From the NCBI GenBank assembly GCA_022539475.1, contig VCMS01000359.1, positions 30,234 to 94,233 on the forward strand: a stretch of 64,000 bases of DNA, read 5' to 3'. The stretch comes from Gracilaria domingensis (lineage: Eukaryota > Rhodophyta > Florideophyceae > Gracilariales > Gracilariaceae). This document shows, piece after piece, positions 43,419 through 54,889 of this stretch. Every line of letters starts with the position of its first letter. The stretch's first letter is position 1. A program made the position numbers and the translations under genes. Under the pieces are notes generated by a model. It searched no databases and was not told the DNA's origin. It saw only the letters and a program-made list of their open reading frames with translations.

Positions 43419-44983
43419 CTATTCTTCCGCCTGCAGCGCCTGCTCCGGATCAGCGGAAACCGTTTTCACAGTTCGGCTGTGCTTCTCAGCGCGGATACGC
43501 GAGTTCAAGCGGTTAGAGGTCCCAGAGTGGGTAGCTGCTTCTGCGGCAGCGTCGCGCCTCTCGCGGGAACGTTCCGTGATAACGGAGACCGATACGGCAG
43601 AGTCCTCACGGTTGGGGTGCGACAAGGCAACTGTGCCACTAGATTCTCCCACGGGAGCGACTGGATTGTCAGTGTGGATCACATTTCCCGTGGTTGGGGA
43701 GCGGGGCGACACCAAAGCGTCACTGCCATTCGCAGCAGCTGCGGTATCCTCCCTCTTCTTAGGTGGCGCCACGGGCTCCATCAGGAGATGGGGTGAGGGG
43801 GTTACTTTTGTAAATACTCGTGCAGAGTCGTTGGAATTCGTCCAAGTAGTAGGAAGTTCAGTTCTGTGGTCAGAAGTACCTACTGTAGGTAGATCAATTA
43901 ATCCTCGATCCGGGTGCGGAAGAATCGCCGGGCGCGACGGTAGTGTACCGGCTGTTGACGGTTCTGCCTCCTGTTGAGAATCCCCTGATTGGGTATTGGT
44001 TGAGGTGGGCCCGGTTGCTGTGGGTGGCGTCGGGGCGGGCACAACGCGGTCACGCGAGATTCGTTCATGACGTCCGTCAATGTCGAGTAGGACGGTATCC
44101 GGATTGAAGAAAATGATGCGATATAGTCCATCAGCGATAGGGGAGAGCTTATGTCTCTTTTCCTTGTCAGGATTGTAATACTCCTTCCGAAGTAACAAAA
44201 AGCTGTTGGGCTCTACCACCACTGGTGTACCGCGAAGCCGGCGATCGAAATTGCGCTTGTACGTAAGCTGTGCCTTGTCCATGGCCTTCCGGGCTACCGG
44301 TACCATCTTGGTTAACTAATTTTTCCAGGTTTCCTTGTACATCCGTGGTGACGAGAAAGACGCTAGCGTCGGTTGTGATTCGATTGCTACCGGTGGCGGT
44401 ATCCTCGAAAGAACGAGTTCAAACGGCGAAAGCTTCGTTACCCGATGCACCTGGGTGTAATACGCGTACGTAATAGCATCGGTGTAAATCCCAATCCTTT
44501 GGGTGATCCGCAACATAGGATCGTAATGCGTTAAACATTGTACGATTAAATCGTTCTACCTCTCCATTACACTGGGGATGATAGGTTGTTGTAAACAAAT
44601 TCTTGACATCCAAGATACGGCATACGTCCATAAAGAACTTTGACGCAAACTGCGAGCAATTTTCTGAAAGCAGATTAACGGGTGGCCCGTAAGTGAAGAC
44701 CCAATGCGTCACAAATGCTTGTGCAACTGCTGCTACAGTGATCCGCTTCAACGGAACCGTTCGCATTAACTTCGAAAACCTGTCCGTGATAACCACGAGA
44801 TACCTGTAACCGCGTGCGGTTCGAATTAATTCGCCCAGAATGTCGATAGCGACGAACTCCAAAGGAGCCCGGGCTGGGAACAGCGTCATTGGCTTCGAAT
44901 TTCGTCAGAGTTTGACGTTGTTTTCGGCGCATTCCGTGCATGAACGGCGTACTGCGTATCAGTCGAATGCCATAGCTGGCCAA
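43419..44983 (-). pseudogene. gypsy integrase core and Pro/Ser-rich tail, catalytic Asp changed
   Basis: 44889-44419 has the integrase core: PLEFVAIDILGEL (first Asp), YLVVITDRFSKLMRTVPLKR, VNLLSENCSQFASKFF and NGEVERFNRTMFNALRSYVA (catalytic Glu). The second catalytic Asp, normally in SDxGxQF, is Glu here (GAA at 44662-44664) and the Gly is Cys. 44306-43419 continues with the GPY/F-like end (HKLSPIADGLYRI) and a long Ser/Thr/Pro-rich linker. At least one frame change separates the two parts near 44310-44420. Confidence 0.8.
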
Positions 44984-45032
44984 TAAAATCTCTTCGGAGA
45001 GTTAGATACAACTTCCTGCCAACAGGGTGCCC

Positions 45033-45845
45033 CTAAATCTTTGCATAGTGAGATATATGGAGAACCCTCCATTGCAGGGAGTGTGGAACCACAATTTGAG
45101 GACGTGGCTCAACAATCCTAACAAGGAATTCCTGATCGTTGGTTAGAAAGGGTATCTTAAATCCCTCGTTGAGTCGGGCCCTTATCTGAGTACAGAAAGG
45201 ATCCCCGTGTTGTTCACGTATTACCTCTTTAGCGGTAATGGGTTCAAATGAGCCAGGCGGTGGTTCGGCCGTTTCTGCGGCGAGAATATCGTCACAGACG
45301 TCATCCGTAGTTTCGGAGTCTTCCTCCCAGTCTTCCACCAAGAAGCATGGTATGACGTCGTCGTCGACAGGTTCTGCTTCACCAGACGTTCCTAAGCGGG
45401 AAAGCGCATCAGCCTGCATATTCAGGGTGCCCCGTTTGTACCAGACATCAAAATCAAATTCCGATAGACGGAGGCGCCAACGCATAAGGCGACTCGACGG
45501 CTCGGAGATCTCCATAAGCCAGCGGAGAGCCAAATGATCGGTATGTACCTGAAAATTGGTTCCCATGAGATAGGGTCTTAAGGTAGACAGCGCCCAAACG
45601 ATGGCGAGACACTCTTTCTCAGAGACTGAGTAAATACGCTCATGCACATTCAACGAACGAGACCAGTATCCCACTGGACGTCGCTTGCCTTCCTTCGAGA
45701 CTTGAAACAATGCACACCCCACTTGGTGGTCACTGGAATCAGTATCAACTTCATATGGAAGCCCTGGAGTGGGCAACGCCAAAACCGGCGGAGACGTAAC
45801 AGCGTCGATTAACGACGAAAAGTCGGATGCTTCCGCATCGCCCAA
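45033..45845 (-). CDS. gypsy RNase H domain
   Basis: Open 270-codon stretch. Motifs of the Ty3/gypsy RNase H are in order: YEVDTDSSDHQVGCALFQ (first catalytic Asp), VGYWSRSLNVHERIYSVSEK (Glu in the following EKE), FQVHTDHLALRWLM (third Asp) and LNMQADALSRL (last Asp). It would remove RNA from RNA:DNA hybrids during reverse transcription. Confidence 0.85.
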   Translation of the reverse strand: MGDAEASDFSSLIDAVTSPPVLALPTPGLPYEVDTDSSDHQVGCALFQVSKEGKRRPVGYWSRSLNVHERIYSVSEKECLAIVWALSTLRPYLMGTNFQVHTDHLALRWLMEISEPSSRLMRWRLRLSEFDFDVWYKRGTLNMQADALSRLGTSGEAEPVDDDVIPCFLVEDWEEDSETTDDVCDDILAAETAEPPPGSFEPITAKEVIREQHGDPFCTQIRARLNEGFKIPFLTNDQEFLVRIVEPRPQIVVPHSLQWRVLHISHYAKI

Positions 45846-45866
45846 TGGTTCCAGTTTAACTGGCTA

Positions 45867-46891
45867 TCATTTCCTTAGGAGAGAGTTGAGAGGAGCTGCA
45901 GTATCAGCACAATTCGGGACGAACCGACGGTAGACATTACACAAACCGAGAAATGATTGGAGTTCCGTCTGAGTTGTCGGATGTTTCGCTTTCTTCAGCG
46001 ACTTCACCCTTACCTCGTCGACCGAGAGTTTCCCTGGGTGGATAATGTGGCCCAGGTATTTCACCGAGTCGGTAAAGAATTCGCATTTCTTGAGCTTCAA
46101 GGTAACATCTGCGTCACGCAGAACCTGCATTACTTCCCTCACATGTGACATATGTTCATCCATACTGTTGGAAAATACGACAATGTCGTCCAAGTACACA
46201 AGACAAGTCTTCCACTTGAATCTGGCCAACAGAATATCAATCGCGCGCTGAAACGTAGCGGGAGCATTCGTTAGCCCGAAGGGCATCTGTTTGAAACGGT
46301 ACAGTCCTTGGTGACATACAAACGCGGTCTTGTCGCGATCTTCCTTTCGAATTGGAACCTGCCAGTAACCCCAATTGGCGTCGAGCGCGGTAAATATGTG
46401 GCGCTTCCCAGCGAGTCGATGTACTCATCCATCCGTGGAATCGGATACACGTCTTTGACGGTAACGGCGTTAAGTCGCCTGTAATCGATGCAAAAACGCC
46501 ACGATCCATCCGACTTCGGCACAAGTACAACGGGCGATGCCTATGACGACTGAGCTGGCTCATTTACGTCGGCACGTAGCATCTTCTCGACTTGAGACTT
46601 TTCTTCTTCCCGCGCTTTCGGGCCTGCCCGATACGGGTGTTGCGCGATTGGGCGAGTATCTGGGAGCAGATCAATACGGTGCTCCGTAGTTCCAATTGTT
46701 GCAAGGGAACCGTCCCACATGGGAGTAAATTCTCTGAGCATGTCTCGCAACTTCTCGCGATGAGACGCTGGGACATGGTCCAGACTCAACTTCTCTAATT
46801 CCTCAACAGGATTCGTCTGTTCTGTGCCAGGGGCCAGCGCTGATTTAACAGGATTGAACGGTCGTTCGTGACCCGAACTAACTAGATTCAT
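45867..46891 (-). pseudogene. gypsy reverse transcriptase domain, with stop and frameshift
   Basis: 46891-46541 is the N-terminal RT part (TEHRIDLLPDTRPIAQHPYR). TAG at 46541-46543 stands where gypsy elements have Trp in SPWASPVVLV; then come VVLVPKSDGSWRFCIDYRRL and DVYPIPRMDEYIDSLG. The frame changes near 46400-46280 and continues as PFGLTNAPATFQRAIDILLA, the active site LVYLDDIVVFS, and LGHIIHPGKLSVD, ending in the thumb region. It copies element RNA into DNA in intact relatives. Confidence 0.85.
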
Positions 46892-46927
46892 CTCTTCAGT
46901 AGCAACTGCTTCCGGTACGGCGGAGTT

Positions 46928-47854
46928 TCAATTTCTGGAGGAATCCGACAAAACGGAGTTCCCAGGGCGCATTTCCCCCTCCTTAGCTTCGGGCACACCG
47001 AGAACCTCGGACGTTGGGATTATCGTCTGTACGAGCTTTTTTGGATGCGGCAGGACCGAACCCAGTATCTGGTGTTTGACTAGCCACTGAGTGGTTTTGC
47101 CAAAGTTGGCAACCAGTACCTGGAAAGGTTGATCGGGCTCGGTAGAAACAACACCATTAGCTAAAGCGAGCTGTCGCTGATCGTATAACGATGAAGACGG
47201 TTGAACTAGTCGAATTTCATGTTGTTTGGAGACGCACTGCACCCACACCTGGGATTCCGGCGGGATTGAAACGGATTTTGCTATGCGAAGCTTTGTTGAT
47301 TTCGGATCCACGTTAGGAACCTTCTGAGCCACAGGTAACGGAACGCGCTTCCGGATTGCGCGCCTCAACGGCTTTCGGACAATCGGAATGGTTGTACCGT
47401 CTTCCATTTCCACGGTTTTCGCCCTTGGGCATATCGCTTCGACAAAGCGGTGGCAAAAATCAAAACCGAGTATAACCGGTGCAGCGAGTGAATCGCAGAC
47501 AACAAATTCAAGTTTCACCACGTAGGTGCCAAGTCTCACTGTGAGAGTTAAGTAACCAACTGTGCGCAACGGGTTATTGTTCGCGTCAGCGATATCCAAG
47601 CCTGGACCATAGCGAACGAATTCCCGAAGTGCTGGGGGCACTAACGGAGAGTGAATGAGATTGGGCGCAGCGCCCGTGTCCAACACAGACAGTTGACGAA
47701 TCATAAACTGGTGTGATAAGACGAGGTCGGCGTAAACCTTATAATTCCTCTTGGCCATCACAAGGACTCTATCCGGGTTACGAAAATTTCGGGACCGTAC
47801 CCCCGGACGACGGAGAACCGTTAGAAGCTCTGAGTCCACGTCAGATTGAGCCAT
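46928..47854 (-). CDS. gypsy aspartic protease domain
   Basis: An open 308-codon stretch of the polyprotein. The catalytic motif is LSVLDTGAAPNLIHS (D-T-G plus hydrophobic neighbours), followed by GYLTLTVRLG and APVILGFDF, the usual second part of a retropepsin fold. It would cleave the Gag-Pol precursor. The C-terminal 150 residues link to the RT region. Confidence 0.8.
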   Translation of the reverse strand: MAQSDVDSELLTVLRRPGVRSRNFRNPDRVLVMAKRNYKVYADLVLSHQFMIRQLSVLDTGAAPNLIHSPLVPPALREFVRYGPGLDIADANNNPLRTVGYLTLTVRLGTYVVKLEFVVCDSLAAPVILGFDFCHRFVEAICPRAKTVEMEDGTTIPIVRKPLRRAIRKRVPLPVAQKVPNVDPKSTKLRIAKSVSIPPESQVWVQCVSKQHEIRLVQPSSSLYDQRQLALANGVVSTEPDQPFQVLVANFGKTTQWLVKHQILGSVLPHPKKLVQTIIPTSEVLGVPEAKEGEMRPGNSVLSDSSRN

Positions 47855-47970
47855 CTTCCTCGTAAGGATCTTCCCCTCAAAGAAAGTGACCTGGGAGCGA
47901 AGCGGCGGCGCCTCGGGCGTCTCCGACTTCGGCTCAGGAGACGCCCCTCACACAGGGGGAACTCCCAAGT

Positions 47971-50101
47971 TTAGTTTTTCTGGGCGGGGTTGGCTGACGA
48001 CGTCAAACTCTGCTCAGAGTGGGAAACAGAATTCCCTGGTTCGGGGTTGGTCACAGTTACCTGTTCAGCCTGGTTCCGAGGTTGCTCAGTTCGAACGTTC
48101 TGTCCTGTAACAGGATTGCCAAACTTGGCCCTTTGCTCCTCATAATTCTTACTCGGAACATGAGCACGGTCAGCTGGTGACAAGGACTCATACCACCGGG
48201 TAATTTTCGGTAACGCCCGAGCGGGCAACATGCACACAGGTGCAATATGACCGGGTGGGTAACAAATATGACAGATGGTCGTCACTGACTTATCGAAAGA
48301 TCGATTACCATCTGGCCGTCGTTGCGGTTGCGCATTCACCCATCCTGGGCGTGAGAAACGGCTGACGTGGTCGCGTAAGCGAGTGGAGCGGCCTGTACCC
48401 GTGTTCCTCCTATATAGAGTGCGGAGTCACCTTCCGAGATCGAAGTCGACGACGAAGGAATGTCAGAAGACCCGTACGAATCGGGAGCACTTCCAACTAA
48501 GTAGACGTTATCCAGATCCGGGTTCACGGAGTTTCCACGTTCCAAGGAAAGAGATAGAGATGACTCGTTGACGAGCAACGCCCTTGAGCGACGGGGTTTC
48601 GGCGGGCGCCGAGCACGGAGGACTTTGCCTTCAGCCTGGGCGTACTGGACCAATTCCAGATACGTAATCCTACGTTTCTCTTCACGATATCGCGCCACTA
48701 AAGCCTTGATAGAAGGGTCCAACTCATCCACGAACACATGCATCTCTCCTGAGCGGAGTACACATTTCCACAGCGATGAAACGCTTTGTTCAACCGAGTT
48801 GAGTAAACAGTTTCGGTCCCTTCAGTCTTCTGTTTAGTATCTCGCCGAGCGAGCGTCGCGTTTTGAATCGCGCTTCCTGTTGCATAGGACCTCAGGAGGC
48901 ATTGGACCTCTTCCGGCCAACAACTGACACCTCCCTCAGATGCACGGGACGACCCTCGGACCGAGTTAAACTGATCTTCAGCCATCCCTAACAGAAAACA
49001 GGGTAAAGCGAGAAATACTTGCGCCTCGTTCATACCGAGAATGTCGGCTTCCTGCAAAAAGCGGGCCAGGAAGTCCAGTACCAGAATTAGATCTTCGCCA
49101 TCGAATTTCTTCGTAAAGACGATATTCAGTCTTCTGATGTGGTCCTTCACCTTACCGGTGCTTCGCGAGGTGCGACTTGATGATGAATCGTCCAATCGGT
49201 AGTAACGATACGATAACAGCTTCCTGTAGAGAAGATTCGTTGGTTTCAACTCTTTGAGTCCAAGGTGGCGTCTACCTTTCTCGCGAGAGCGAATCACTCC
49301 TTGAGTGGCATACGTCGCCTTCGACTTCGACCCGCGGGATCGACTCCCATACCGTTCTCGGTCTTCCTCACTATCCGAAGAACTGGATGGAGTAGATTTT
49401 GCAGAGCGAACGCTAGAATTGGAACTAGACGAATCCGAGTCGTAACGGAGTTCCTTTTTGGATCGTCGATTTCCGTGATACGGAGACTGGCGTGCCGAGC
49501 GCTTGGAGGCTTCTTCCTTAGCATTCTTCGCATCAGATGCGTTATCCATCCGGATGATCTCTTCGAGAGTAAACAACCGAGTGGTTAGGCGATCGATTTC
49601 AGCTCGATGCTACTGAATTGAGGAATGGAAAGCTTGAACAAAAGCGACTGGTGCACCCAGACTTTCCAAAATGTAATTCACGTCTTGACGTAAGACACGA
49701 ATGTCATTGGTCGGATCTCCGATTTTGGCTTGGTCAAGCTTCCGTCTGAAATACTGCAGATCCTCGAACAACGAGTTTTGCGCGAGCTGACTGACACGCA
49801 GTTGAGCCTCGAGATACGAGCATCCAGGGGTTTCAACCACATCGTCTGGTCTCTCCGTGGCCGGAGTACCCGTAACGGGCGGAGCTCCTGCCGTAGAAGC
49901 GGCCATCGGACCCGACGTGACTGGCGAAGCTCTCCGGGGTTCCGGGACCTGTTCATTGTCTGGCAACCTTGCAGGTACGGAGGTGCGAGAACGCGGAGGC
50001 CTAGGCGGAGGCACACAAGCATCTCTGGCCACACCGGTTCGAGAGTTCGGCGCAGGTGGCGCCATACCGGGCCACGGTGTACCGAACTGCGGTAAGATCA
50101 A
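47971..50101 (-). pseudogene. gypsy gag region with CCHC zinc knuckle
   Basis: 50101-49610 is a Pro/Arg-rich start with a helical end. A TAG follows and the same frame goes on with HRAEIDRLTTRLFTLEEII to 48698. It includes an Arg/Ser-rich stretch and a capsid-like part (VFTKKFDGEDLILVLDFLAR). A frame change near 48740 leads to 48336. 48339-47971 carries CHICYPPGHIAPVC, a CX2CX4HX4C nucleic-acid-binding knuckle. Packaging of the element RNA would be its role; stops and frame changes make it nonfunctional. Confidence 0.75.
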
Positions 50102-50282
50102 ATTAACAACGAGAGGTCTCGATACTCCAAAGAGTAAGTAACGGACAAAAAATAAAACACTCTAGAGAGTCCACTGTTCCACAGTAGCTTCCCAAAAACC
50201 AATCGATCACTAATCGTGAGACTCTTCGACGAGAACGAGAACGAGAAAAAGAATCCAACCCGTTCTAGGTCGGGAGACCACT

Positions 50283-51100
50283 TGTAGAGCAAAACCGCAG
50301 CGATGGGATCGTCTCTCAAGGCGTTCGAGTCCATGCCCTCTAGACGAGGTGAACTCAGTGATGAGCCCTCCGAACACGGATAGTACGGGTGAAAGACCGC
50401 CCGTGGTACGGGATATACCTACGGAGGTTGAGGGGTGAACGGGCCTGATCCAGGAATCCGGCGAGAACTGACGGAATGGTTGAGGAGGAAGGTACCGTAG
50501 AGCGGTGTAAGCCCTAGGCAAAAGGGGGAAAAGGAAGGGAAAACCAAAGGGGGAACCCTCGGCGGGGCGTTCGACAAGCGGCAACAGACCCGGCGACGGG
50601 AGACGGGGGTTGTGTATTAAGCCCATGCGGCACAACTCTATACAGAGACGGAAACGCTACCAATTGTGGTGAAAGCAGTACAACTGCACCGTAAAAGAAA
50701 CAGAAAGTCCGAAGACAGGGAATAAATAAGCCCAAAGGCAAGGCCACAATGGTCAGTATTGCCTGAGTGATCCCGAGGGATGAATCCAATCCGTACCATA
50801 CCCGGTGACCCTCCTAAGGGAGTTGTAAACTTCGCGCATGCGAACTTGGTTCAGAGCCGAACTCGGTTACCCTTTACTGAAGGAGAAGGTGACCGGGAGG
50901 TCACCTCTTATATCGTAACCGATAAATTAGTTAAACTAAATTAAAGAATCTAGTGCACACCTAAGCAGGTCCATACACGTGGTGCACGTGACAACCGGCG
51001 GCAGCGGGCAGTAAAATATCCGATAATCATAACAAGACATGTGTGAACACACCCATTCCTACACACGCGTACACGCGACCAATACTCATCTGCGCCACAT
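50283..51100. repeat. LTR-like sequence at the 5' end of the gypsy element
   Basis: It starts TGTAGAGCAAAACCGCAGCG, closely like the insertions at 53011 (GTGCAAACC..) and 54890 (GTGCAAAACCCAGCGATGGG). Immediately left on the minus strand, TGGTCTCCCGACC could be a tRNA primer-binding site. The right end is not defined; 51100 is an estimate by analogy with the 917-bp insertion. The 50102-50282 stretch would be the leader before gag. Confidence 0.45.
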
Positions 51101-52258
51101 CATAGCAGACCTTTCAGGGTGCCATACCTCAATACTGCCAAAACGTATCCCATCCGTGGGCCAATACTCATACCTTCCGAGTACCGGGAATCATCCTTAC
51201 CAGGGGTTTATGGAATCCTTCCCCGTGTACCGGGCGAGCACGTTTCGCTCTACATGTTCCAAACCGGATTGCGACAAGTTGTTGGGATCAATGGCACACT
51301 CTGAAATATATGGCAGTTGTAATAATTGAAACATAGTTTTATCTAAAATTACGCGTACAAGGAGCACCTCTGCCTGGTTTCTTCTGTAATGCGTTCAGTT
51401 TGTGTCAAGGGGCACCGCAAGCAGCCTGCTGGACTGAAGAGGTTTTAGGCGCGTCTATGTTCAACAGAGAGTTTGATAAAGGCTTTGTATTTGGACAACT
51501 AAAAAGATTGATTGAGGGCATCCCCACCGATTGAGACCAAATCCTATCCTATAATAGTAGCCGATGTACTTCAGGGGCAGAATGACTTCCACGTTGCCAA
51601 TCTGGCATAAACGTGGATGATGTGGCAGACCGTCCCAAATAATAGGCCGTGATTTGGGATGGTGTCTGCCACAAGATTTTTTTTGCATGATTTTTTAGAG
51701 CCGCTGGACTAAGGGCGTTCCCACCCGTCTGCCAGAATCCCAAAGCAAAGGAGTTGGTCCAATGTTTCGAACATACCATCATCCCACTCATCGGCGCATG
51801 TCGCAAAATCTTGCCCAAAAATTTTAGGCCACCTTAAAAGCCAACAGTTTTGGGACGGCCGCCACATATCCCAAAACACGGCGTATCGACCGCCCACCCC
51901 CACCGCGCTCCGCCGTCGAGCATCACCGTCACGCACAGCGCTCCGCCGCACAAGGCCGAACGCAAGCGCACTTTCGTTCCCTCGTGCGTTCCGCACAACA
52001 CGTTCCGAGTACCACAGTATGTCGGCCTTTGCCGAGCATCATAGAAAGCTGTACACCTGGGCTCTGTATTTTCGCGGGAATCGCCCAAAGCGAAACATTG
52101 GTATTGCTTCCGATGGCTGCAAGCTCTCGGTCGTTGCGAAAGCTCAAAGACTGTCAGCTGTATTTGCAAGGAAGAAAAGATCCTAAAATGTTCTCTGCAC
52201 GTTATAAATATCTCAGCAGAGGAGGAGTTTCGAAACGATTTGAACGTTCTCGCTAACT
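51101..52258. other. no gene recognised; probable 5' part of the PIF/Harbinger-like element
   Basis: Only short, unconvincing frames occur. A sequence CTAA followed by GGGCGTTCCCACC at about 51714 would suit a Harbinger-type end with a TAA target duplication, but no matching inverted end was found on the right, so this is only a hint. 51590-51680 contains a short inverted arrangement of TGCCACA..CACGTT-like words. Confidence 0.25.
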
Positions 52259-54323
52259 GTGCGAGGTAGTTGCAGCGTGGCACAATCTAAAGCTTTACTC
52301 GTGCCGAACAGTCGCCATATGTCGTCAAGTGTTTTGCAGGCTTCTACGAATGAGGGAGAAATCAGTCTCGATACTACAGAGGTGAAAAACGCTCCGCTTG
52401 TCTTGAGTAAAGGACGTGGGCTCGCATGGAATGAGGATGAGACTACGGCACTGGTAAGAGCAGCCACCGCGGCCTCTACTGATCCAGCAACTGGGTCTGG
52501 AATGTCTGCGGCAGAGCATGGTCGGCGTATTCGGGCTCTTTTTATCAAGGACAAATGCAAGCCGGAGCATGCGTGTACCTTACGGAAGACGGGTTGTGAG
52601 CTGGACTGCAGGCGCTGGGATGGCCGTTCAACGGATGGTTGCCGAAAGCAGTGGGACAAGATCAGAGCAGAGTGCACAAAGTACAAGTCGTGTTACGATC
52701 GGGTTATTGCTATGAGGCTGACGGGCAACCCCGAGGACCAAGATATCGCGCGCTGTGCCAGCTTACTGTTTAGTGATGGTAGCAATTCCATTTCACATCG
52801 TTACGATTGTGTGCGTAACCCTCAATATCACATCGCAAAGCCATTCAAATTCAGCACTGCGTTTACGTTTCTGAATACTCAAATCACCTTGCTGCAGGCA
52901 GGAGGGGTGGAAGAAGTAGAGGAACGTAAAGATGTGAGGCTCGAACGCCCAGGAGGGCATAAGGTGGCCAAGGCTAAGAAGGAGAAGGCTAAGATAGGGG
53001 GAGCTATGTGGTGCAAACCTAGGACGGGTAAAACACGCACAGGATGTCAGAAGTCCTGCTCCCTGGGGGATGGTAACTCGGTGGAAGAGCCTCTGTTGAC
53101 ACCGGGGACCTGGGTGTAAGACCAGTAGTGTACTGAGGAAAACCTACCGAGGTGAATGCAGAAAGTCCAAGATCACGAAGTTCACCAGCCAAGAACGGTG
53201 TAGAAGCGAGGAATACCCAAAAAGGGGGGAGCCAGACACTCCGAGAGGAGGCGTAGCCCAAGAAAAAGGGAGAAAGAGATACTTCCAAAAGAGGAGACAC
53301 GAGCCGTGCACACGCAGGCAACAGGCCCGATGTCGGGAAAAAAGAACAAGAAAGAACAAAGAAAGAACCCAATACTGGGGCGGAGATTTGTCCTGCAATC
53401 AGGAATTAATAGAAATAGTAGACGTCAATACCACAGGGTATATACAGATTCCTTAGGCGTCCTAAGGGGAGTACGCGTACTTATACCTCTGGAGGTGACC
53501 CTCCGGGCGGCGTAGTACCCCGGCAAGGGCAGTAGAGCCTAGATCTCACACTCAAGATGAGTCTCAAGTGCCCTCTGATCCGAGTGGCAGTTCTCGAAGG
53601 AGAGGCTTGGTTGCTTTACCATCAGGCGGTGTTCGGCCGCCCCTGCACCTCTAAGAACCACAGGCGCAGGGCCGGGTGACTGCTTACACTAGTGTACACC
53701 CGTACGGGTTGTACACGTACGCAACCCCACTGTCAGGGTGCTAAAACAAAGACAAACTAAAATATTCCCCAAAATAACCCACTTGTGCACTAGCCATTTA
53801 CCTCCACGTGTCCACGCCCGTCCAGGGGCTTTGGCTCACGCACGCCACTCTAGGGGTGCTAATTAAGATTAGATTAACCAACGGTTGAAGACTCCCATAG
53901 GGGATGCACCTCATAATGTCAAGTGCCATGTGCACGGGCGCATCGCTCATGTATGAAGAGCTCCTCAGAATCGGGTTTGCTCCACAAGCTACAGAAGAAG
54001 AGGGGGGAGTGGCGGGGTCGATGAAACGAATTGAGGTGCTGCTGCAGACTTCCGTGAAAGAAAAGGCTGCGTTAGCAATGGAGAAAATTGCCTTTCAAAG
54101 GGAAAAGCTGGATTGGGAGATGACTTTGAAACTGTTTGGTCCTGATTCACTAGTATCGGGGGAAGGGAAAAAACGAATCGAAACTGTCATGCGCAAGCGC
54201 TTATTGAGCCGTCTCGAGAGCGACCAAAAGGATGAAATGGCAACAAAAGTAGTTGAACAAGCTAACACTATTGAGAGTGAAGGTGCGCATTCACCAAAAT
54301 CTGGCACTGCCCAAATCTTTTGA
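52259..54323 (+). pseudogene. Myb/SANT-like (NAM-associated type) protein of a PIF/Harbinger element, split by an insertion
   Basis: The first part (52259 to 53010) reads SKGRGLAWNEDETTALVRAA, DCRRWDGRSTDGCRKQWDKI and FLNTQITLLQAG, then PGGHKVAKAKKEK: a trihelix/Myb-like DNA-binding domain with the C-terminal basic PxGxKxAK motif of NAM-associated proteins. The second part (53928-54323) continues with ASLMYEELLRIG, a helical, Lys/Glu-rich dimerisation-like region. A 917-bp insertion flanked by ATGTG lies between them. Taking the insertion and one ATGTG out leaves the reading frame continuous across the site (GGA GCT ATG TGC ACG). PIF/Harbinger transposons need such a Myb-like partner to bring the transposase to DNA. 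It is convergent with the transposase at 54394-54889. Confidence 0.75.
53011..53927. mobile_element. 917-bp LTR-like insertion with 5-bp target-site duplication ATGTG
   Basis: ATGTG at 53006-53010 and 53928-53932 flank the insertion. The left end GTGCAAACCTAGGACGGG resembles the start of the insertion at 54890 (GTGCAAAACCCAGCGATGGG) and the gypsy 5' flank at 50283. It has no coding capacity and an A-rich tract (ACTAAAATATTCCCCAAAAT) near 53755. I read it as a solo LTR of the same family; its ends do not show the textbook TG..CA when the ATGTG duplication is taken as the border. Confidence 0.7.
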
Positions 54324-54393
54324 CGCTTTCAACGTTACTGTGATAAGGAGGTGGCGCGAAATGCTCAAGTATTTATGACGCATACATAAGACT

Positions 54394-54889
54394 CTACTTC
54401 TCATCGTTCCCATAAGAATTCGAAAAGTTCTGCATGAGAGCTTCCTGAAGCTTTTGGTGGTCTCTTAAGCTTTCAATGGGATCCAATAAACTACGCCACA
54501 TTTCTGCTTGGTCATAAGTACAGGATGGGTGTGTAGTGGTATCGTAAAATGTGTCACCTGTCTGAAGGTCTTCGGAGGGCAACTGAAACTTGGCTGTACC
54601 AGAATAAGATCGTTCTTCTGCAATCATATTGTGCAAAATAGAACAGCAACGCACAATATTGTTCAAGTCGGTCACATCGGCCAATTGTACCGGGCGGTCA
54701 AGGATTTCAAAATGTCCATACAACGCGACAAAGACACGTTCAATTGCTTTTCGAGCCGAACTGTGTCCAGAACTATAGAGCTGTGCTTTCCTAGACCGCG
54801 GCTCAGGATGGGGCTTCGCAAACATGCGATACCTAGGGTAAATACCATCTGTAAGATAGAACAACCAGTTGAGGATTGTACCACCTGTT
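54394..54889 (-). pseudogene. PIF/Harbinger DDE transposase, C-terminal part only
   Basis: On minus the frame reads GGTILNWLFYLTDGIYPRYR, MFAKPHPEPRSRKAQLYSSG, ARKAIERVFVALYGHFEILD and NNIVRCCSILHNMIAEE. These are the end of the DDE_Tnp_4-type domain: YLTDGIYP holds the second catalytic Asp region, A-R-K-x-x-E-R-x-F the third acidic residue, and ILHNMI the closing helix. The N-terminal half, with the first Asp, is not found up to 56.2 kb. The gene is cut at about 54889 by an insertion related to the one at 53011. The open frame continuing to 55251 is insertion sequence, not transposase. Confidence 0.8.

Larger units (their letters stand above)
42462..50101 (-). mobile_element. Ty3/gypsy LTR retrotransposon of the chromodomain type, decayed
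   Basis: On the minus strand, in order: gag-like region with CCHC knuckle, aspartic protease, reverse transcriptase, RNase H, integrase, a Pro/Ser/Thr-rich tail and a C-terminal chromodomain. This order (RT-RH-IN-chromodomain) is that of chromoviruses. Several in-frame stops and frameshifts show it is dead: TAG at 49610-49612 in gag, TAG at 46541-46543 in RT, TAG at 42610-42612 in the chromodomain, and frame changes in gag and RT. An LTR-like sequence is present at its 5' end (50283 onward) but no matching 3' LTR is visible, so the 3' end may be deleted. Confidence 0.9.

Noticed and set aside
50640-50670. TTGGTAGCG as a tRNA-Met primer-binding site of the gypsy element
   Set aside because: The comparison with the insertions at 53011 and 54890 puts the LTR end at 50283, so 50660 lies inside the LTR-like sequence.
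51461-52283. Overlapping open frames on both strands before the Myb/SANT gene
   Set aside because: They overlap one another in several frames and share no motif with known families. Read as the non-coding end of the Harbinger-like element.
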